Position numbers and translations under genes: made by a program. The notes under the pieces were generated by a model. The model was not told the origin of the DNA. It searched no databases and was given only the letters and a program-made list of their open reading frames with translations. This document shows positions 51,441-60,409 of a stretch of 64,000 nucleotides of DNA, piece after piece. Positions within the stretch are counted from its first letter, which is position 1, and each line of letters opens with the position of its first letter. This stretch comes from Acidobacteriaceae bacterium (lineage in GTDB: Bacteria; Acidobacteriota; Terriglobia; Bryobacterales; Bryobacteraceae): positions 1 through 64,000 of the forward strand of contig CAJCIT010000152.1 in the NCBI GenBank assembly GCA_903970405.1, in the 5' to 3' direction.

Positions 51441-53483
51441 ATGGATCATCTCCCCCTCGGTCCGCTCTCGAAATCCATTAACCGGCTCGTGATCATGGCG
51501 CTGCTTTTCGCGGCGTGGTCCGCCGTCCTTGTGGCCCGCCTCTGCCAGTTACAGATCGTGGAGCATGACAAGTATCTGCGAATGGCTCGCAACCAGCAGG
51601 AAAAGCGCGAGGCTATCGCCGCTCCCCGCGGTTCCATCTATGACGTGAATGGCTTCGTACTGGCTATGAATGAGAACTCGCGGATGGCAGTCGTCAATCC
51701 GGCGCGCATTGACGATAAGGCGTTCGCCGCCGGGATGCTGGCCAGGGTTCTGAACGTCGATGCAAGCCGGCTTCGAGAGGATCTGGAAAACGCCGCCCAG
51801 ACCGTCCATCCCGGCTATCTGGTAGTGGAGCCGCGCCTCACGCCCGAAAGGGCCGAAGAGTTGAAGCGGCTTAAACTCGATTGGCTGGAGATTCGCGAAG
51901 GAGATATTCGTTGGTATCCCAACAAAAGCCTGGCCGCGCACGTCATCGGCACGGTGAACCGCGAAGGTCATGGGCAAGCCGGCATCGAGAAGAAGCTCGA
52001 TCGCGAATTGAACGGCGAACCGGGCGTGGCTCGCGTCATCCAGGATGTCCGCGGGCACAGTTATGAGCAAACGATCGAGAAGCAGCCCCAGCCGGGAAAG
52101 AACCTGTATCTGACCATCGATGCGCGGCTGCAGCGTGTGGCGGAGGAGGCGGTTCGCGACGCGGTGGTAGCCAATCATGGCGCCCATGGCAGTATCGTCG
52201 CCATGGACCCCTACACGGGCGAAATCAGGGCCCTCGCCAACTTTCCCACTTACAACCTCGATGAACGGCCGCGTCCCGGCGAGAAGCCGACGGGAATTGA
52301 AAATTTCGCGGTGATGGCGCCCTTTGAGCCGGGCTCGGTTTTCAAGATCGTCACCCTGTCGGCCGCCCTTCAAACGACCCAACTCACCCCGACCACGATG
52401 ATCGATTGCGGGAACGGCACAATCAGGATTGGCAAGCGCGTCATCCACGAATCGCACCGTGGATTCGCGGCCCTGACCATGCAGGACGTGCTGGCCTTTT
52501 CAAGCAACATCGGCGCCATTCAGATCGGTTTGAAGGTCGGGCGCGACGGGATGTACAACTACATCCACAAATTCGGTTTCGGGCAGAAGACGGGCATCGA
52601 ACTGCCCGCCGAGGGAACGGGCCGGCTCCGCCCTGTGAGTAAGTGGCAGGAGGCGTCTCTTTATTCGCTCGCGATGGGCCATGAGATCGGTGTAACCTCC
52701 CTGCAACTCGCCCAGGCCGGCGCGGTGATTGCCAACGGCGGCTTCCTGGTGAAGCCGCATATCGTCGCGTGGCGTCAAGCCCCGGGTAAAGAGAAGGAGA
52801 TTGTCAAGCCGCCGGCACCCGTCCAGGTGCTGGATCCACAAACCGTGATCACGATGCGCCAGATGATGGAACGCGTTGTCGTGGTTCCGGGCGGCACGGG
52901 GCATCGGGCCAAAGTGTTGGGTTACTCTACCGCCGGCAAGACCGGCACAGCTCAGATTTTCGACTATGATCACCGTGTCTATACCCACAGTTACAATGCG
53001 TCGTTCCTCGGTTTTCTGCCGGTGGTGAATCCACGTATCGTCATTGTAGTGACGGTGAGCGGGACCACCGGCGAGGCCGGCTACGGCGGCCATGCTTCGG
53101 CGCCCGCGTTTCAAAAGGTGGGCGATTTTGCCATGCGCATCATCGGCGTTCCTCGCGACCATCCGGACGAAGTGAAGGAATCGCTTCCTAAGAGCGCCCC
53201 CATCGATAATGAGAATGACCTTGCCATCGCCGGACTTACCGAACCGCCGGCGTTCGAAGAGGAAGCGGAGGGCGCCGCAGGCGATCTCCCGGAAGTGACC
53301 TATGCCGGCTCCCGCGCTCCCAAGTTAACGGGCCTTTCCGTCAAGGAGGTGGTTCAGATGTCGGCCGAACACGGGTGGGCCGTGGATGTGCTTGGCGAGG
53401 GGCTCGCGGTTGCGCAGCATCCAGAACCTGGCGCGCCGCTTCCGCCCGGCGAACACATTCGTGTCCGCTTCAGGCGCATATGA
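51441..53483 (+). CDS. ftsI: Peptidoglycan transpeptidase FtsI (PBP3-type) with PASTA domain
   Basis: A 680-residue septal transpeptidase. A short cytoplasmic tail and one membrane segment (about 15-35) are followed by the dimerisation domain (EAIAAPRGSIYDVNGFVLAM) and the penicillin-binding domain: SxxK in FEPGSVFKI, SxN in AFSSNIGAIQ and KTG in STAGKTGTAQIF. Residues about 625-680 form one PASTA domain (LTGLSVKEVVQMSAEHGWAV), as in PBP2x or SpoVD. It works with FtsW at the division septum. The start has no strong ribosome binding site. Confidence 0.96.
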   Translation: MDHLPLGPLSKSINRLVIMALLFAAWSAVLVARLCQLQIVEHDKYLRMARNQQEKREAIAAPRGSIYDVNGFVLAMNENSRMAVVNPARIDDKAFAAGMLARVLNVDASRLREDLENAAQTVHPGYLVVEPRLTPERAEELKRLKLDWLEIREGDIRWYPNKSLAAHVIGTVNREGHGQAGIEKKLDRELNGEPGVARVIQDVRGHSYEQTIEKQPQPGKNLYLTIDARLQRVAEEAVRDAVVANHGAHGSIVAMDPYTGEIRALANFPTYNLDERPRPGEKPTGIENFAVMAPFEPGSVFKIVTLSAALQTTQLTPTTMIDCGNGTIRIGKRVIHESHRGFAALTMQDVLAFSSNIGAIQIGLKVGRDGMYNYIHKFGFGQKTGIELPAEGTGRLRPVSKWQEASLYSLAMGHEIGVTSLQLAQAGAVIANGGFLVKPHIVAWRQAPGKEKEIVKPPAPVQVLDPQTVITMRQMMERVVVVPGGTGHRAKVLGYSTAGKTGTAQIFDYDHRVYTHSYNASFLGFLPVVNPRIVIVVTVSGTTGEAGYGGHASAPAFQKVGDFAMRIIGVPRDHPDEVKESLPKSAPIDNENDLAIAGLTEPPAFEEEAEGAAGDLPEVTYAGSRAPKLTGLSVKEVVQMSAEHGWAVDVLGEGLAVAQHPEPGAPLPPGEHIRVRFRRI

Positions 53484-53538
53484 CTGGCCAGGGGGAAAGC
53501 CGCGGGTTTATGGGTATCCGGCTCGCTTGCGGCCGGCT

Positions 53539-53668
53539 GAGCCGCGACCGAGAGAGGCACTGCCCGTTACCCGCTTGCTTGCGCGCGCGGTTCAGAAGGG
53601 GGAATCAGGCGATCTGCGAACTTCGCGACCAGCACCAGCCGGTCGCTCCCTGACGGGTCGCGGCTCAG
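53539..53668. repeat. Family A element, copy 8, split by a family B repeat
   Basis: The left arm (53539-53557, diverged after GAGCCGCGACCG) and a perfect-type right arm (53638-53668, GGTCGCTCCCTGACGGGTCG) are about 80 bases apart. Between them lies family B at 53562-53599 (GTTACCCGCTTGCTTGCGCG, then CGCGGTTCAGAAGG), a match to 48477-48510. The composite fills the 236-base gap between ftsI and murE. Confidence 0.75.
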
Positions 53669-53719
53669 TTGGCGTGACTTCGTTGGGGCGATGGACGCCG
53701 AAAACGCTTTTGACAGTAG

Positions 53720-55231
53720 ATGAAGCTTAGCTCTATTCTCGAACCCGAACTTCTCACGTTTCCGCTGCCGGCCGCGCTCGCCGAAGCGGACGCGACGGGC
53801 CTCGCCTACGATTCCCGCCGCGTCGAACCCGGGTATCTCTTCTTTGCCTTTCCTGGCGCCAAGGTTAATGGCGCCCAATTTGCCGCCGCGGCAGCCGCCA
53901 AGGGGGCGGTGGCGATCGTCAGCGAATCGGCTCAACCGGGCGAATTCGCCGGGAATTGGATTCAAGTCCGCCATGGACGCAGGGCGCTAGCCACCGCCGC
54001 GAAAAATTTCTTCTCGCGTCCCGATGAGCGCATCCGTCTCACCGGTATCACCGGAACCAACGGCAAGACCACCAGCACCACCGCGCTCGATTCCATCCTC
54101 CGCTCGGCGGGCAAGACCACGGCTTTGATTGGAACCATCGAATACCACCTCGCGGGCCGCGCTCTGCCGGCGGTCAACACCACCCCCGAATCGCTTGACC
54201 TCTTTCGCATGTTCCACGATCTGGAACAGTTGGGAGGCACGCACGCCACCCTGGAAGCTTCCTCTCATGCGCTCCATCTGGGGCGCATTTACGCCATGCA
54301 GTTCGAAGTGGCCGGGTTCACGAATCTAACGCGCGATCACCTGGATTATCACCACAACATGGAATCGTACTTCTCCGCCAAGCAACTGCTGTTCCGGCCG
54401 CAAAGCGCGCCTCCCCCGCGCTTTGCGGTGGTGAATGCCGACGATTCCTGGGCCCGCCAGATCGACTTTGCTCCAGAGACCGAGGTGATCTGGTATGGAA
54501 TCGAGCAGCAGCCGCCTACGGCCCGCGGCCGCTGGATGCAAGCGACTAACATCCATCTCTCGTTCAACGGGCTGCGGTTCGACGTCGCGGGCAATGGCTC
54601 TCCGTTTTCGATTGAATCGTCGCTGGTGGGCCGCATCAACGTGTACAACGTTCTGTTGGCCGCCGGGGCGGCGCTATCGTTGGGGCTCTCCATCGGTGAG
54701 GTCCAGTCCGGAGTGCGGGGTCTCACGCGCGTTCCCGGGCGCTTTGAGCGCGTGGAAGAAGGCCAGCCATTCATGGTGGTGGTGGATTACGCTCACACCG
54801 ACGACGCCCTTCGAAATGTCATTCAGGTTGCCCGCGGCATGAACGCCAAGCGCGTGATCACCCTCTTTGGCTGTGGCGGCGATCGCGACCGCGCCAAGCG
54901 TCCCCTGATGGGCATGGCCGCCGCCGAGCTCAGCGACTACGTTGTGCTGACTTCCGACAATCCACGTAGCGAAGATCCTCTGGCGATTATGAACGACGCC
55001 ATGGTCGGCATCCAGCGATTCAATACTCCCTATGTCGCCGAACCCGACCGTGAACGCGCCATTCGCCGCGCTATCGAGGAAGCACAGCCGGGCGATGTCG
55101 TCATTCTGGCCGGCAAGGGCCACGAAACATATCAGGTGCTGAGAGACGGTCCCATTCCCTTTGACGATCGCGACGCCGCCCGGCGCGTTCTTCGCAGCCG
55201 CGGCTTCGGTGGAGGCGCAAAACGGGTCTAG
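53720..55231 (+). CDS. murE: UDP-MurNAc-tripeptide synthetase MurE
   Basis: A 503-residue Mur ligase that adds the third residue to the peptidoglycan stem. The ATP loop is TGITGTNGKTTSTTALDSIL (about 108-127), the carbamylated-Lys region is NLTRDHLDYHHNMESYFSAK, and the C-terminal domain has DNPRSEDPL, the DNPR motif that marks meso-diaminopimelate specificity rather than lysine. The N-terminal UDP-binding domain (TGLAYDSRRVEPGYLFFAFP) is complete. murF follows 17 bases later. Meso-DAP peptidoglycan fits a Gram-negative host. Confidence 0.97.
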   Translation: MKLSSILEPELLTFPLPAALAEADATGLAYDSRRVEPGYLFFAFPGAKVNGAQFAAAAAAKGAVAIVSESAQPGEFAGNWIQVRHGRRALATAAKNFFSRPDERIRLTGITGTNGKTTSTTALDSILRSAGKTTALIGTIEYHLAGRALPAVNTTPESLDLFRMFHDLEQLGGTHATLEASSHALHLGRIYAMQFEVAGFTNLTRDHLDYHHNMESYFSAKQLLFRPQSAPPPRFAVVNADDSWARQIDFAPETEVIWYGIEQQPPTARGRWMQATNIHLSFNGLRFDVAGNGSPFSIESSLVGRINVYNVLLAAGAALSLGLSIGEVQSGVRGLTRVPGRFERVEEGQPFMVVVDYAHTDDALRNVIQVARGMNAKRVITLFGCGGDRDRAKRPLMGMAAAELSDYVVLTSDNPRSEDPLAIMNDAMVGIQRFNTPYVAEPDRERAIRRAIEEAQPGDVVILAGKGHETYQVLRDGPIPFDDRDAARRVLRSRGFGGGAKRV

Positions 55232-55248
55232 GCGCCCGGACCTTCGCC

Positions 55249-56613
55249 ATGGAAATCGACGTCGCTGAAATCGCAACCGTCATCGAAGCCGAGACGCCGG
55301 CCGCCTCTCCGCACGGACGCGCCACGGGCTGGAGTATCGACTCGCGAACGTTAGAACCGGGGCACGTCTTCTTCGCGCTCAAAGGCGAGCATGTGGACGG
55401 ACACCAGTTCGTTTCCGATGCTCTTGCACGCGGCGCCGCGGCCGTCATTGTCCAGGAGCCGGTGGAAGGCGCCGGCGGGGTCATCCTTCACGTCCCGAAC
55501 GTCGAGGCTGCGCTCCGGCGGTTAGCCATCTGGGCCCGCGACCGCTGGGGCAATGAAAACATGGGCCGAAGGGTCGTCGGCGTCACCGGAAGCGCCGGCA
55601 AGACGACCACCAAAGACGCCATCGCGGCGGTTATCGGCGTCAAGTTCCCGGTGGGCAAGACAACTGGAAATTTCAATAACCAGCTCGGCGTTCCGCTCTC
55701 AATCCTCCGCATGCCGGACTCGGCCGAGGTTGGCGTCATCGAACTCGGCATGAACCATGCCGGCGAAATTCGAGACCTCGCCTCAATCGCCAGGCCTTCC
55801 ATTGGGGTGGTCACAAACGTCGGCTATGCGCACATCGAGAATTTCGATTCCGTTGAGGGCGTTGCCGCCGCCAAGCGTGAACTTGTCGAAGCGCTGCCGG
55901 CGGATGGAGTGGCGGTTCTCAATGCCGACGACGCCCGCGCCGCTGCCTTTGCGGCTGTTCACCCCGGCAGAGTTCTGACTTATGGCATCGGCCGCGCCGC
56001 GGACATTCGCGCCGAGCATGTCAGGTTCGCCGTGGATGGCGTCACATTCTCCGTAGAGGGCGTCCGGTTCCAGAGCAAACTTCTGGGACGTCATGGCGTC
56101 CTCAACATTCTTGCTGCCCTCGCGGTCGCGAGCCTGTTTGGCATTTCCCTTGCCGAGTGCGTCGACCCTGTCTCCCTTCTGGAACCCGGCCGGATGCGTG
56201 GCGAACGCCGGGTGTGGCGGGGCATGACCATCCTGGACGATTGCTATAACTCGAATCCCGACGCCCTGCGCTTCATGATTGACGTGCTGAAAGACGAACC
56301 GGCAGCGCGGCGGATCGCCGTTTTGGGGGAGATGCTGGAACTGGGCCGTTGGGCCGAGGCTCTCCATCGTGAGGCCGGTTGCTACGTGGCGGGCGCGGGC
56401 ATCGAAGTCTTAGTGGGCATTCGCGGCGCGGCGCATTTCATGGTGGACGCGGCCGTTCACAGCGGCATGACCGGCGGCCGGGCTATGTTCTTTAATGAAC
56501 CTGAGCCGGCAGGGTCATTTCTTCAGACGTTTGTAAGACCCGGCGATGCGATCCTGTTCAAGGGATCGCGCGGAACTCACGTCGAGCGGGCACTCGCCGT
56601 GATGGTGTCATAA
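55249..56613 (+). CDS. murF: UDP-MurNAc-pentapeptide synthetase MurF
   Basis: A 454-residue ligase adding D-Ala-D-Ala to the UDP-MurNAc-tripeptide. The N-terminal domain has [20 protein letters not shown]. The ATP loop is [20 protein letters not shown] (about 107-126), followed by [19 protein letters not shown] and [20 protein letters not shown]. The C-terminal domain has [18 protein letters not shown] and a closing [16 protein letters not shown]. All typical MurF residues are visible. The d-Ala-D-Ala ligase gene is not in this cluster. It precedes mraY by four bases. Confidence 0.97.
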   Translation: MEIDVAEIATVIEAETPAASPHGRATGWSIDSRTLEPGHVFFALKGEHVDGHQFVSDALARGAAAVIVQEPVEGAGGVILHVPNVEAALRRLAIWARDRWGNENMGRRVVGVTGSAGKTTTKDAIAAVIGVKFPVGKTTGNFNNQLGVPLSILRMPDSAEVGVIELGMNHAGEIRDLASIARPSIGVVTNVGYAHIENFDSVEGVAAAKRELVEALPADGVAVLNADDARAAAFAAVHPGRVLTYGIGRAADIRAEHVRFAVDGVTFSVEGVRFQSKLLGRHGVLNILAALAVASLFGISLAECVDPVSLLEPGRMRGERRVWRGMTILDDCYNSNPDALRFMIDVLKDEPAARRIAVLGEMLELGRWAEALHREAGCYVAGAGIEVLVGIRGAAHFMVDAAVHSGMTGGRAMFFNEPEPAGSFLQTFVRPGDAILFKGSRGTHVERALAVMVS

Positions 56614-56617
56614 AAAC

Positions 56618-57754
56618 ATGCTCTATTGGTTCTTCTTCAAGTTCCTGCACGCCTACTACACGCCGTTTCGCGTGTTCGGCTACATCACCACGCGTGTGGC
56701 GCTGGCCAGCCTTACGGCGCTATTCCTGTCGCTGATCATGGGCCCGCTCTTCATTCGCCGCCTGCGGCAGCTTGCCTTTGGCCAGTACATTCGCGAAGAT
56801 GGGCCGAAGTCGCACTTGAAAAAGGCCGGCACGCCCACCATGGGCGGTCTTCTGATCGTCTTCGCCATAGTGGTCCCCACGCTGCTCTGGACCGACCTCT
56901 CGAATCCCTATGTTTGGATCGCCCTGCTGGGACTGGTCGGCTTTGGCGCGGTAGGCTTCGTCGACGACTATCTGAAGGTTTCGCGAAGAAACAACAAGGG
57001 CATCTCGGTGCGCCAGAAGTTCTGGGGACAGGTTGCCATCGCCATGATCGTGGGCTTTTTGCTGCTTCTGCTGCACGCGAAGGAGCAGTATTCCACCGCT
57101 ATCAACATCCCCTTCTTTAAACAGTTTCACCCTGACCTGTTGATTGAGCCGCTCACCCGCAACTTCTGGACTTACCCGCTGGCCTTCGCGCTCTTCTATA
57201 TCTTCATCGTCTTTGTCATGGTCGGCTCCTCGAACGCCGTGAATCTGACCGATGGGCTGGACGGCCTCGCCATCGGGCTCATGGTGATAGCCGCCTGCGC
57301 CATCACCGTCCTGGCCTACGTTTCGGGCCACCTGAAGCTGGCTGAATATCTGGGTCTCGCTCGTCTCACGAACTCGCAGGAACTGACGGTCTTCGCCGGT
57401 TCCATGGTGGGCGCCAGCCTCGGTTTCCTGTACTTCAACTGTCACCCGGCCGAAGTGTTCATGGGCGACGTCGGCTCACTGTCCCTGGGTGGGGGACTCG
57501 GCGTTCTGGCCGTGCTCATCAAGCAGGAGGTGCTGCTGATCTTTGTCGGCGGCGTCTTCGTCGTCGAAGCCCTCTCAGTGATTCTGCAGGTGGGCAGCTA
57601 CAAACTGCGGGGCGGTAAGCGCATCTTCAAGATGGCCCCCATCCATCACCATTTTGAGGCCCTCGGATGGCCGGAATCGAAAGTGATTGTGCGGTTCTGG
57701 ATCGCCGGCTTTGTCATGGCGCTGTTCGCGCTCACAACATTGAAACTGAGATGA
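56618..57754 (+). CDS. mraY: Phospho-N-acetylmuramoyl-pentapeptide transferase MraY
   Basis: A ten-span inner membrane enzyme of 378 residues that makes lipid I from UDP-MurNAc-pentapeptide and undecaprenyl phosphate. It shows the usual [20 protein letters not shown] region, the catalytic acidic loops [17 protein letters not shown] (Asp-Asp pair) and [17 protein letters not shown], then [18 protein letters not shown] and the C-terminal [20 protein letters not shown]. Length and motif order are standard. Spacing to murF and murD is about four bases on each side, which indicates tight cotranscription. Confidence 0.98.
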   Translation: MLYWFFFKFLHAYYTPFRVFGYITTRVALASLTALFLSLIMGPLFIRRLRQLAFGQYIREDGPKSHLKKAGTPTMGGLLIVFAIVVPTLLWTDLSNPYVWIALLGLVGFGAVGFVDDYLKVSRRNNKGISVRQKFWGQVAIAMIVGFLLLLLHAKEQYSTAINIPFFKQFHPDLLIEPLTRNFWTYPLAFALFYIFIVFVMVGSSNAVNLTDGLDGLAIGLMVIAACAITVLAYVSGHLKLAEYLGLARLTNSQELTVFAGSMVGASLGFLYFNCHPAEVFMGDVGSLSLGGGLGVLAVLIKQEVLLIFVGGVFVVEALSVILQVGSYKLRGGKRIFKMAPIHHHFEALGWPESKVIVRFWIAGFVMALFALTTLKLR

Positions 57755-57758
57755 CGCG

Positions 57759-59087
57759 ATGAAGTTTAAAGGGGCCAATGCCGTTGTCATCGGGACCAAG
57801 AGATCCGCACTTGCAGCGGCGAAACTCCTTGTTGGCCAGGGCGCGCACGTCCGCGCCATCTCTGACCAGCCGCTGACGGAGGAGGAAGCGAATGCCTTCC
57901 GCCAATTGAACGTGCCGGTGGACCGTCAGGATCTGGAGACATGGGCGGCGCCAACTGACATTGTGGTGCTATCCCCGGGCGTTCCCGCTGACCTCCCGCT
58001 GCTGGACGCCGCGCGCGCGAAGGGATTGCCCGTTATCGGCGAAGTGGAACTGGCCAGTTACTTCCTCAAGGGACCGGTGATCGGTATCACCGGAACCAAC
58101 GGAAAAACCACCACCACCGCCCTTACCGGGCACGTGCTGACGCAGTGCGGAATCCCTTGCCAGGTGGGCGGGAACATCGGCACGGCCGTCACCTCCATGA
58201 CGGCCGATTCACGCGAAGGCCAGTGGAACGTGCTGGAACTATCGAGCTTTCAACTGGAGACCATCCACCGTTTCCGCGCCCAGGCCGCGGCTTGCCTGAA
58301 CGTCACGCCAGACCATCTGGACCGCCATCATACCTTTGAGAAGTATGTGGCAGCCAAGGCCCGGCTCTTTGAGACGCAGACCGAAGGCGCCGCCGCCGTG
58401 CTCAATTACGACGATGAGACCTGCCGCGGGTTTGCGGGCCGCACGCCGGCTGAAGTCTACTGGTTCAGTTCATCGCAGCGAGTCCCTGCCGGTATCTGGC
58501 TGGACGGCGAGGATCTGATTTGGCGGAATCGGCCCTTTCTCAGCCGGGCTCGGATCAAGCTTCGCGGCCTCCACAACGTAGAGAACGTAATGGCGGCCTG
58601 CCTCTTGGCCGGTATCGCCGGCGCCGCCGCGGCGGACATTGCCGCGGCCGTTGAGACCTTCCCAGGCGTCGAACATCGCATTGAGTTTGTCCGCGATCTC
58701 GGCGGCGTCGAGTATTACAACGACTCGAAAGCCACCAATGTCGATTCGACGCAGAAAGCGATCGACGCCTTCAAAGGGCGCCTCTGGATCATTCTAGGCG
58801 GTAAGGATAAGGGCAGCGATTACCGGCCCTTGCGGACGCCGCTCGCAGAGAAGGCGAAAGCGGTTCTGCTGATTGGCGCGGCCGCGCCTATTATTCGCGA
58901 TCATCTGGAGGGCGCTGTGCCCCTGGTCGAAGCCGGGACTCTCAAAGAGGCCGTGCGGTTCGCGAATGGAAAGGCCGAGCCCGGCGATATTATCCTGCTG
59001 GCCCCGGCTTGCGCAAGCTTCGATCAGTTCGAAAATTACGAGCACCGCGGGCGGGTCTTTAAACAATTAGTAAACGATTTAGCGTGA
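57759..59087 (+). CDS. murD: UDP-MurNAc-L-alanine--D-glutamate ligase MurD
   Basis: A 442-residue ligase that adds D-Glu to UDP-MurNAc-L-Ala. The N-terminal domain has AVVIGTKRSALAAAKLLVGQ; the ATP loop is GITGTNGKTTTTALTGHVL (about 109-127). Also present are ELSSFQLETIHRFRAQAAAC, NVTPDHLDRHHTFEKYVAAK and the C-terminal YYNDSKATNVDSTQKAIDAF and GGKDKGSDYRPL. These are family diagnostic. The start lies four bases after mraY. The end is FDQFENYEHRGRVFKQLV, typical of MurD. Confidence 0.97.
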   Translation: MKFKGANAVVIGTKRSALAAAKLLVGQGAHVRAISDQPLTEEEANAFRQLNVPVDRQDLETWAAPTDIVVLSPGVPADLPLLDAARAKGLPVIGEVELASYFLKGPVIGITGTNGKTTTTALTGHVLTQCGIPCQVGGNIGTAVTSMTADSREGQWNVLELSSFQLETIHRFRAQAAACLNVTPDHLDRHHTFEKYVAAKARLFETQTEGAAAVLNYDDETCRGFAGRTPAEVYWFSSSQRVPAGIWLDGEDLIWRNRPFLSRARIKLRGLHNVENVMAACLLAGIAGAAAADIAAAVETFPGVEHRIEFVRDLGGVEYYNDSKATNVDSTQKAIDAFKGRLWIILGGKDKGSDYRPLRTPLAEKAKAVLLIGAAAPIIRDHLEGAVPLVEAGTLKEAVRFANGKAEPGDIILLAPACASFDQFENYEHRGRVFKQLVNDLA

Positions 59088-59101
59088 GGCGAAACTAGCG
59101 C

Positions 59102-60274
59102 ATGGCACAGCGAGTTAAAACAGATTGGGTTCTCTTCTTCACAATCCTGGGGATGGTCTGCTTCGGGCTGGTGATGGTTTACAGCACGTCCACCGTCATC
59201 GCGGAGCTGAAGCTGGGCAAGCCGCCCACTTACTTTTTCGTGCGCCAGTTCGGTTGGGCGGCGGGCTCCTTCCTGCTGTTGCTCTATTGCACCAGGAAGA
59301 ACTACCTGGCCTGGAACAATCCCAAGTACGCCTTCGCGGCCCTGGGCATCGTTGTGCTGCTGCTGGTTGTGGTCTATTTCGCCGATCCCATATCTCACCG
59401 CTGGCTTCGCATCCTCAGCTTTTCGCTGCAGCCGTCCGAACTCGCGAAGCCCGCGCTGGTATTGTTCCTATCGTACTTCCTGTCACGCCGCCTCGGCGTT
59501 ATCAACAGCAGGCAGACGCTGCTGCCGCTGATCGTCGCCATCTGCGGCATGGCCTTCTTTGTCGCGGTGGCGGATTTCGGCACGGCCGTCGTCATTGTTG
59601 CCACAACGGTTCTGGTCATCTACATCGCGGGTCTCCATTACCGCTATCTGATCGCGACCATGCTTATTCTGGCGTTGCTCGGCCTCGTCTTCATCGTCAT
59701 GAAGCCGTATCGCTTGAACCGTTTTTTGAATTTCGTCGATCCCGAGCATACCCTGCTGGCTAGGGTCGATCCCGGCGGCCGCATCCTTAAGTACGCGCAC
59801 AATACCGCCTCCACCGCTGATCCCACTTACCAACAGAAGCAAGCGAAAATCGCCGTCGGCTCGGGCGGCATCGACGGATTGGGCATCATGCAAGGGAGGC
59901 AGAAAATGCTCTACCTGCCCGAATCTCACACGGACATGATCTACGCCATTGTGGGCGAAGAGACTGGCTTATTTGGCTGCCTCCTGCTGCTTGCCGGTTT
60001 CGTGGTGATTCTTTGGCGCGGAATCCGCCTCTATTGGCATGCCAATGACGATTTCGGCCGGTTTCTCGCCCTCAGCGCCACGGTCTGCGTGGTTGTGCAG
60101 GCGCTGATCAATATCAGCGTGGTGCTGGATCTGGGCCCCACAAAAGGCATTCCGCTCCCGTTCATCAGTTATGGAGGCAGCTCGCTGATGAGCACGTTGT
60201 TGTTAATGGGCATGTTACTCAGCGTCAGTGAAAATGCCCACGGAGGCGTAGAGCGCGAGTTCGCCGCGAACTGA
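59102..60274 (+). CDS. ftsW: Lipid II polymerase FtsW
   Basis: A 390-residue SEDS-family glycosyltransferase with about ten membrane spans, which polymerises lipid II at the septum with FtsI. Conserved pieces are MVCFGLVMVYSTSTVIAEL, SFSLQPSELAKPALVLFLSY, the catalytic Asp region in VAVADFGTAVVIVATT, the loop DPTYQQKQAKIAVGSGGIDG, LPESHTDMIYAIVGEE, and GIPLPFISYGGSSLMSTLL. Length is standard. The family A repeat after its stop separates it from murG by 135 bases. Confidence 0.96.
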   Translation: MAQRVKTDWVLFFTILGMVCFGLVMVYSTSTVIAELKLGKPPTYFFVRQFGWAAGSFLLLLYCTRKNYLAWNNPKYAFAALGIVVLLLVVVYFADPISHRWLRILSFSLQPSELAKPALVLFLSYFLSRRLGVINSRQTLLPLIVAICGMAFFVAVADFGTAVVIVATTVLVIYIAGLHYRYLIATMLILALLGLVFIVMKPYRLNRFLNFVDPEHTLLARVDPGGRILKYAHNTASTADPTYQQKQAKIAVGSGGIDGLGIMQGRQKMLYLPESHTDMIYAIVGEETGLFGCLLLLAGFVVILWRGIRLYWHANDDFGRFLALSATVCVVVQALINISVVLDLGPTKGIPLPFISYGGSSLMSTLLLMGMLLSVSENAHGGVEREFAAN

Positions 60275-60324
60275 GAAGCCGACGATGAAAACGAGAAGCG
60301 TCATAAGCGCCCGCTACATCAACA

Positions 60325-60405
60325 GAGCCGCGGCCGTCAGGGAGCTGCCGCGGTGTTGTTCCAGTTCCGCCAACCGATCGCTCCCTGACGGTCGCGGCTC
60401 TGAAG
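60325..60405. repeat. Family A element, copy 9, between ftsW and murG
   Basis: The left arm (60325-60353, GAGCCGCGGCCGTCAGGGAG) and right arm (60374-60405, GATCGCTCCCTGACGGTCGC, ending CTCTGAAG) form a paired hairpin with a 20-base spacer. The element ends four bases before the murG start codon. Confidence 0.88.
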
Positions 60406-60409
60406 GAGA

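Noticed and set aside
51549-52457. A 302-codon frame antisense to ftsI
   Set aside because: Shadow of the ftsI codon pattern in high-GC DNA; no motif.
8-60405. Family A repeats as a CRISPR array
   Set aside because: Copies are kilobases apart, occur as inverted pairs and lack regular spacers, despite the Cas6-like gene in the window.
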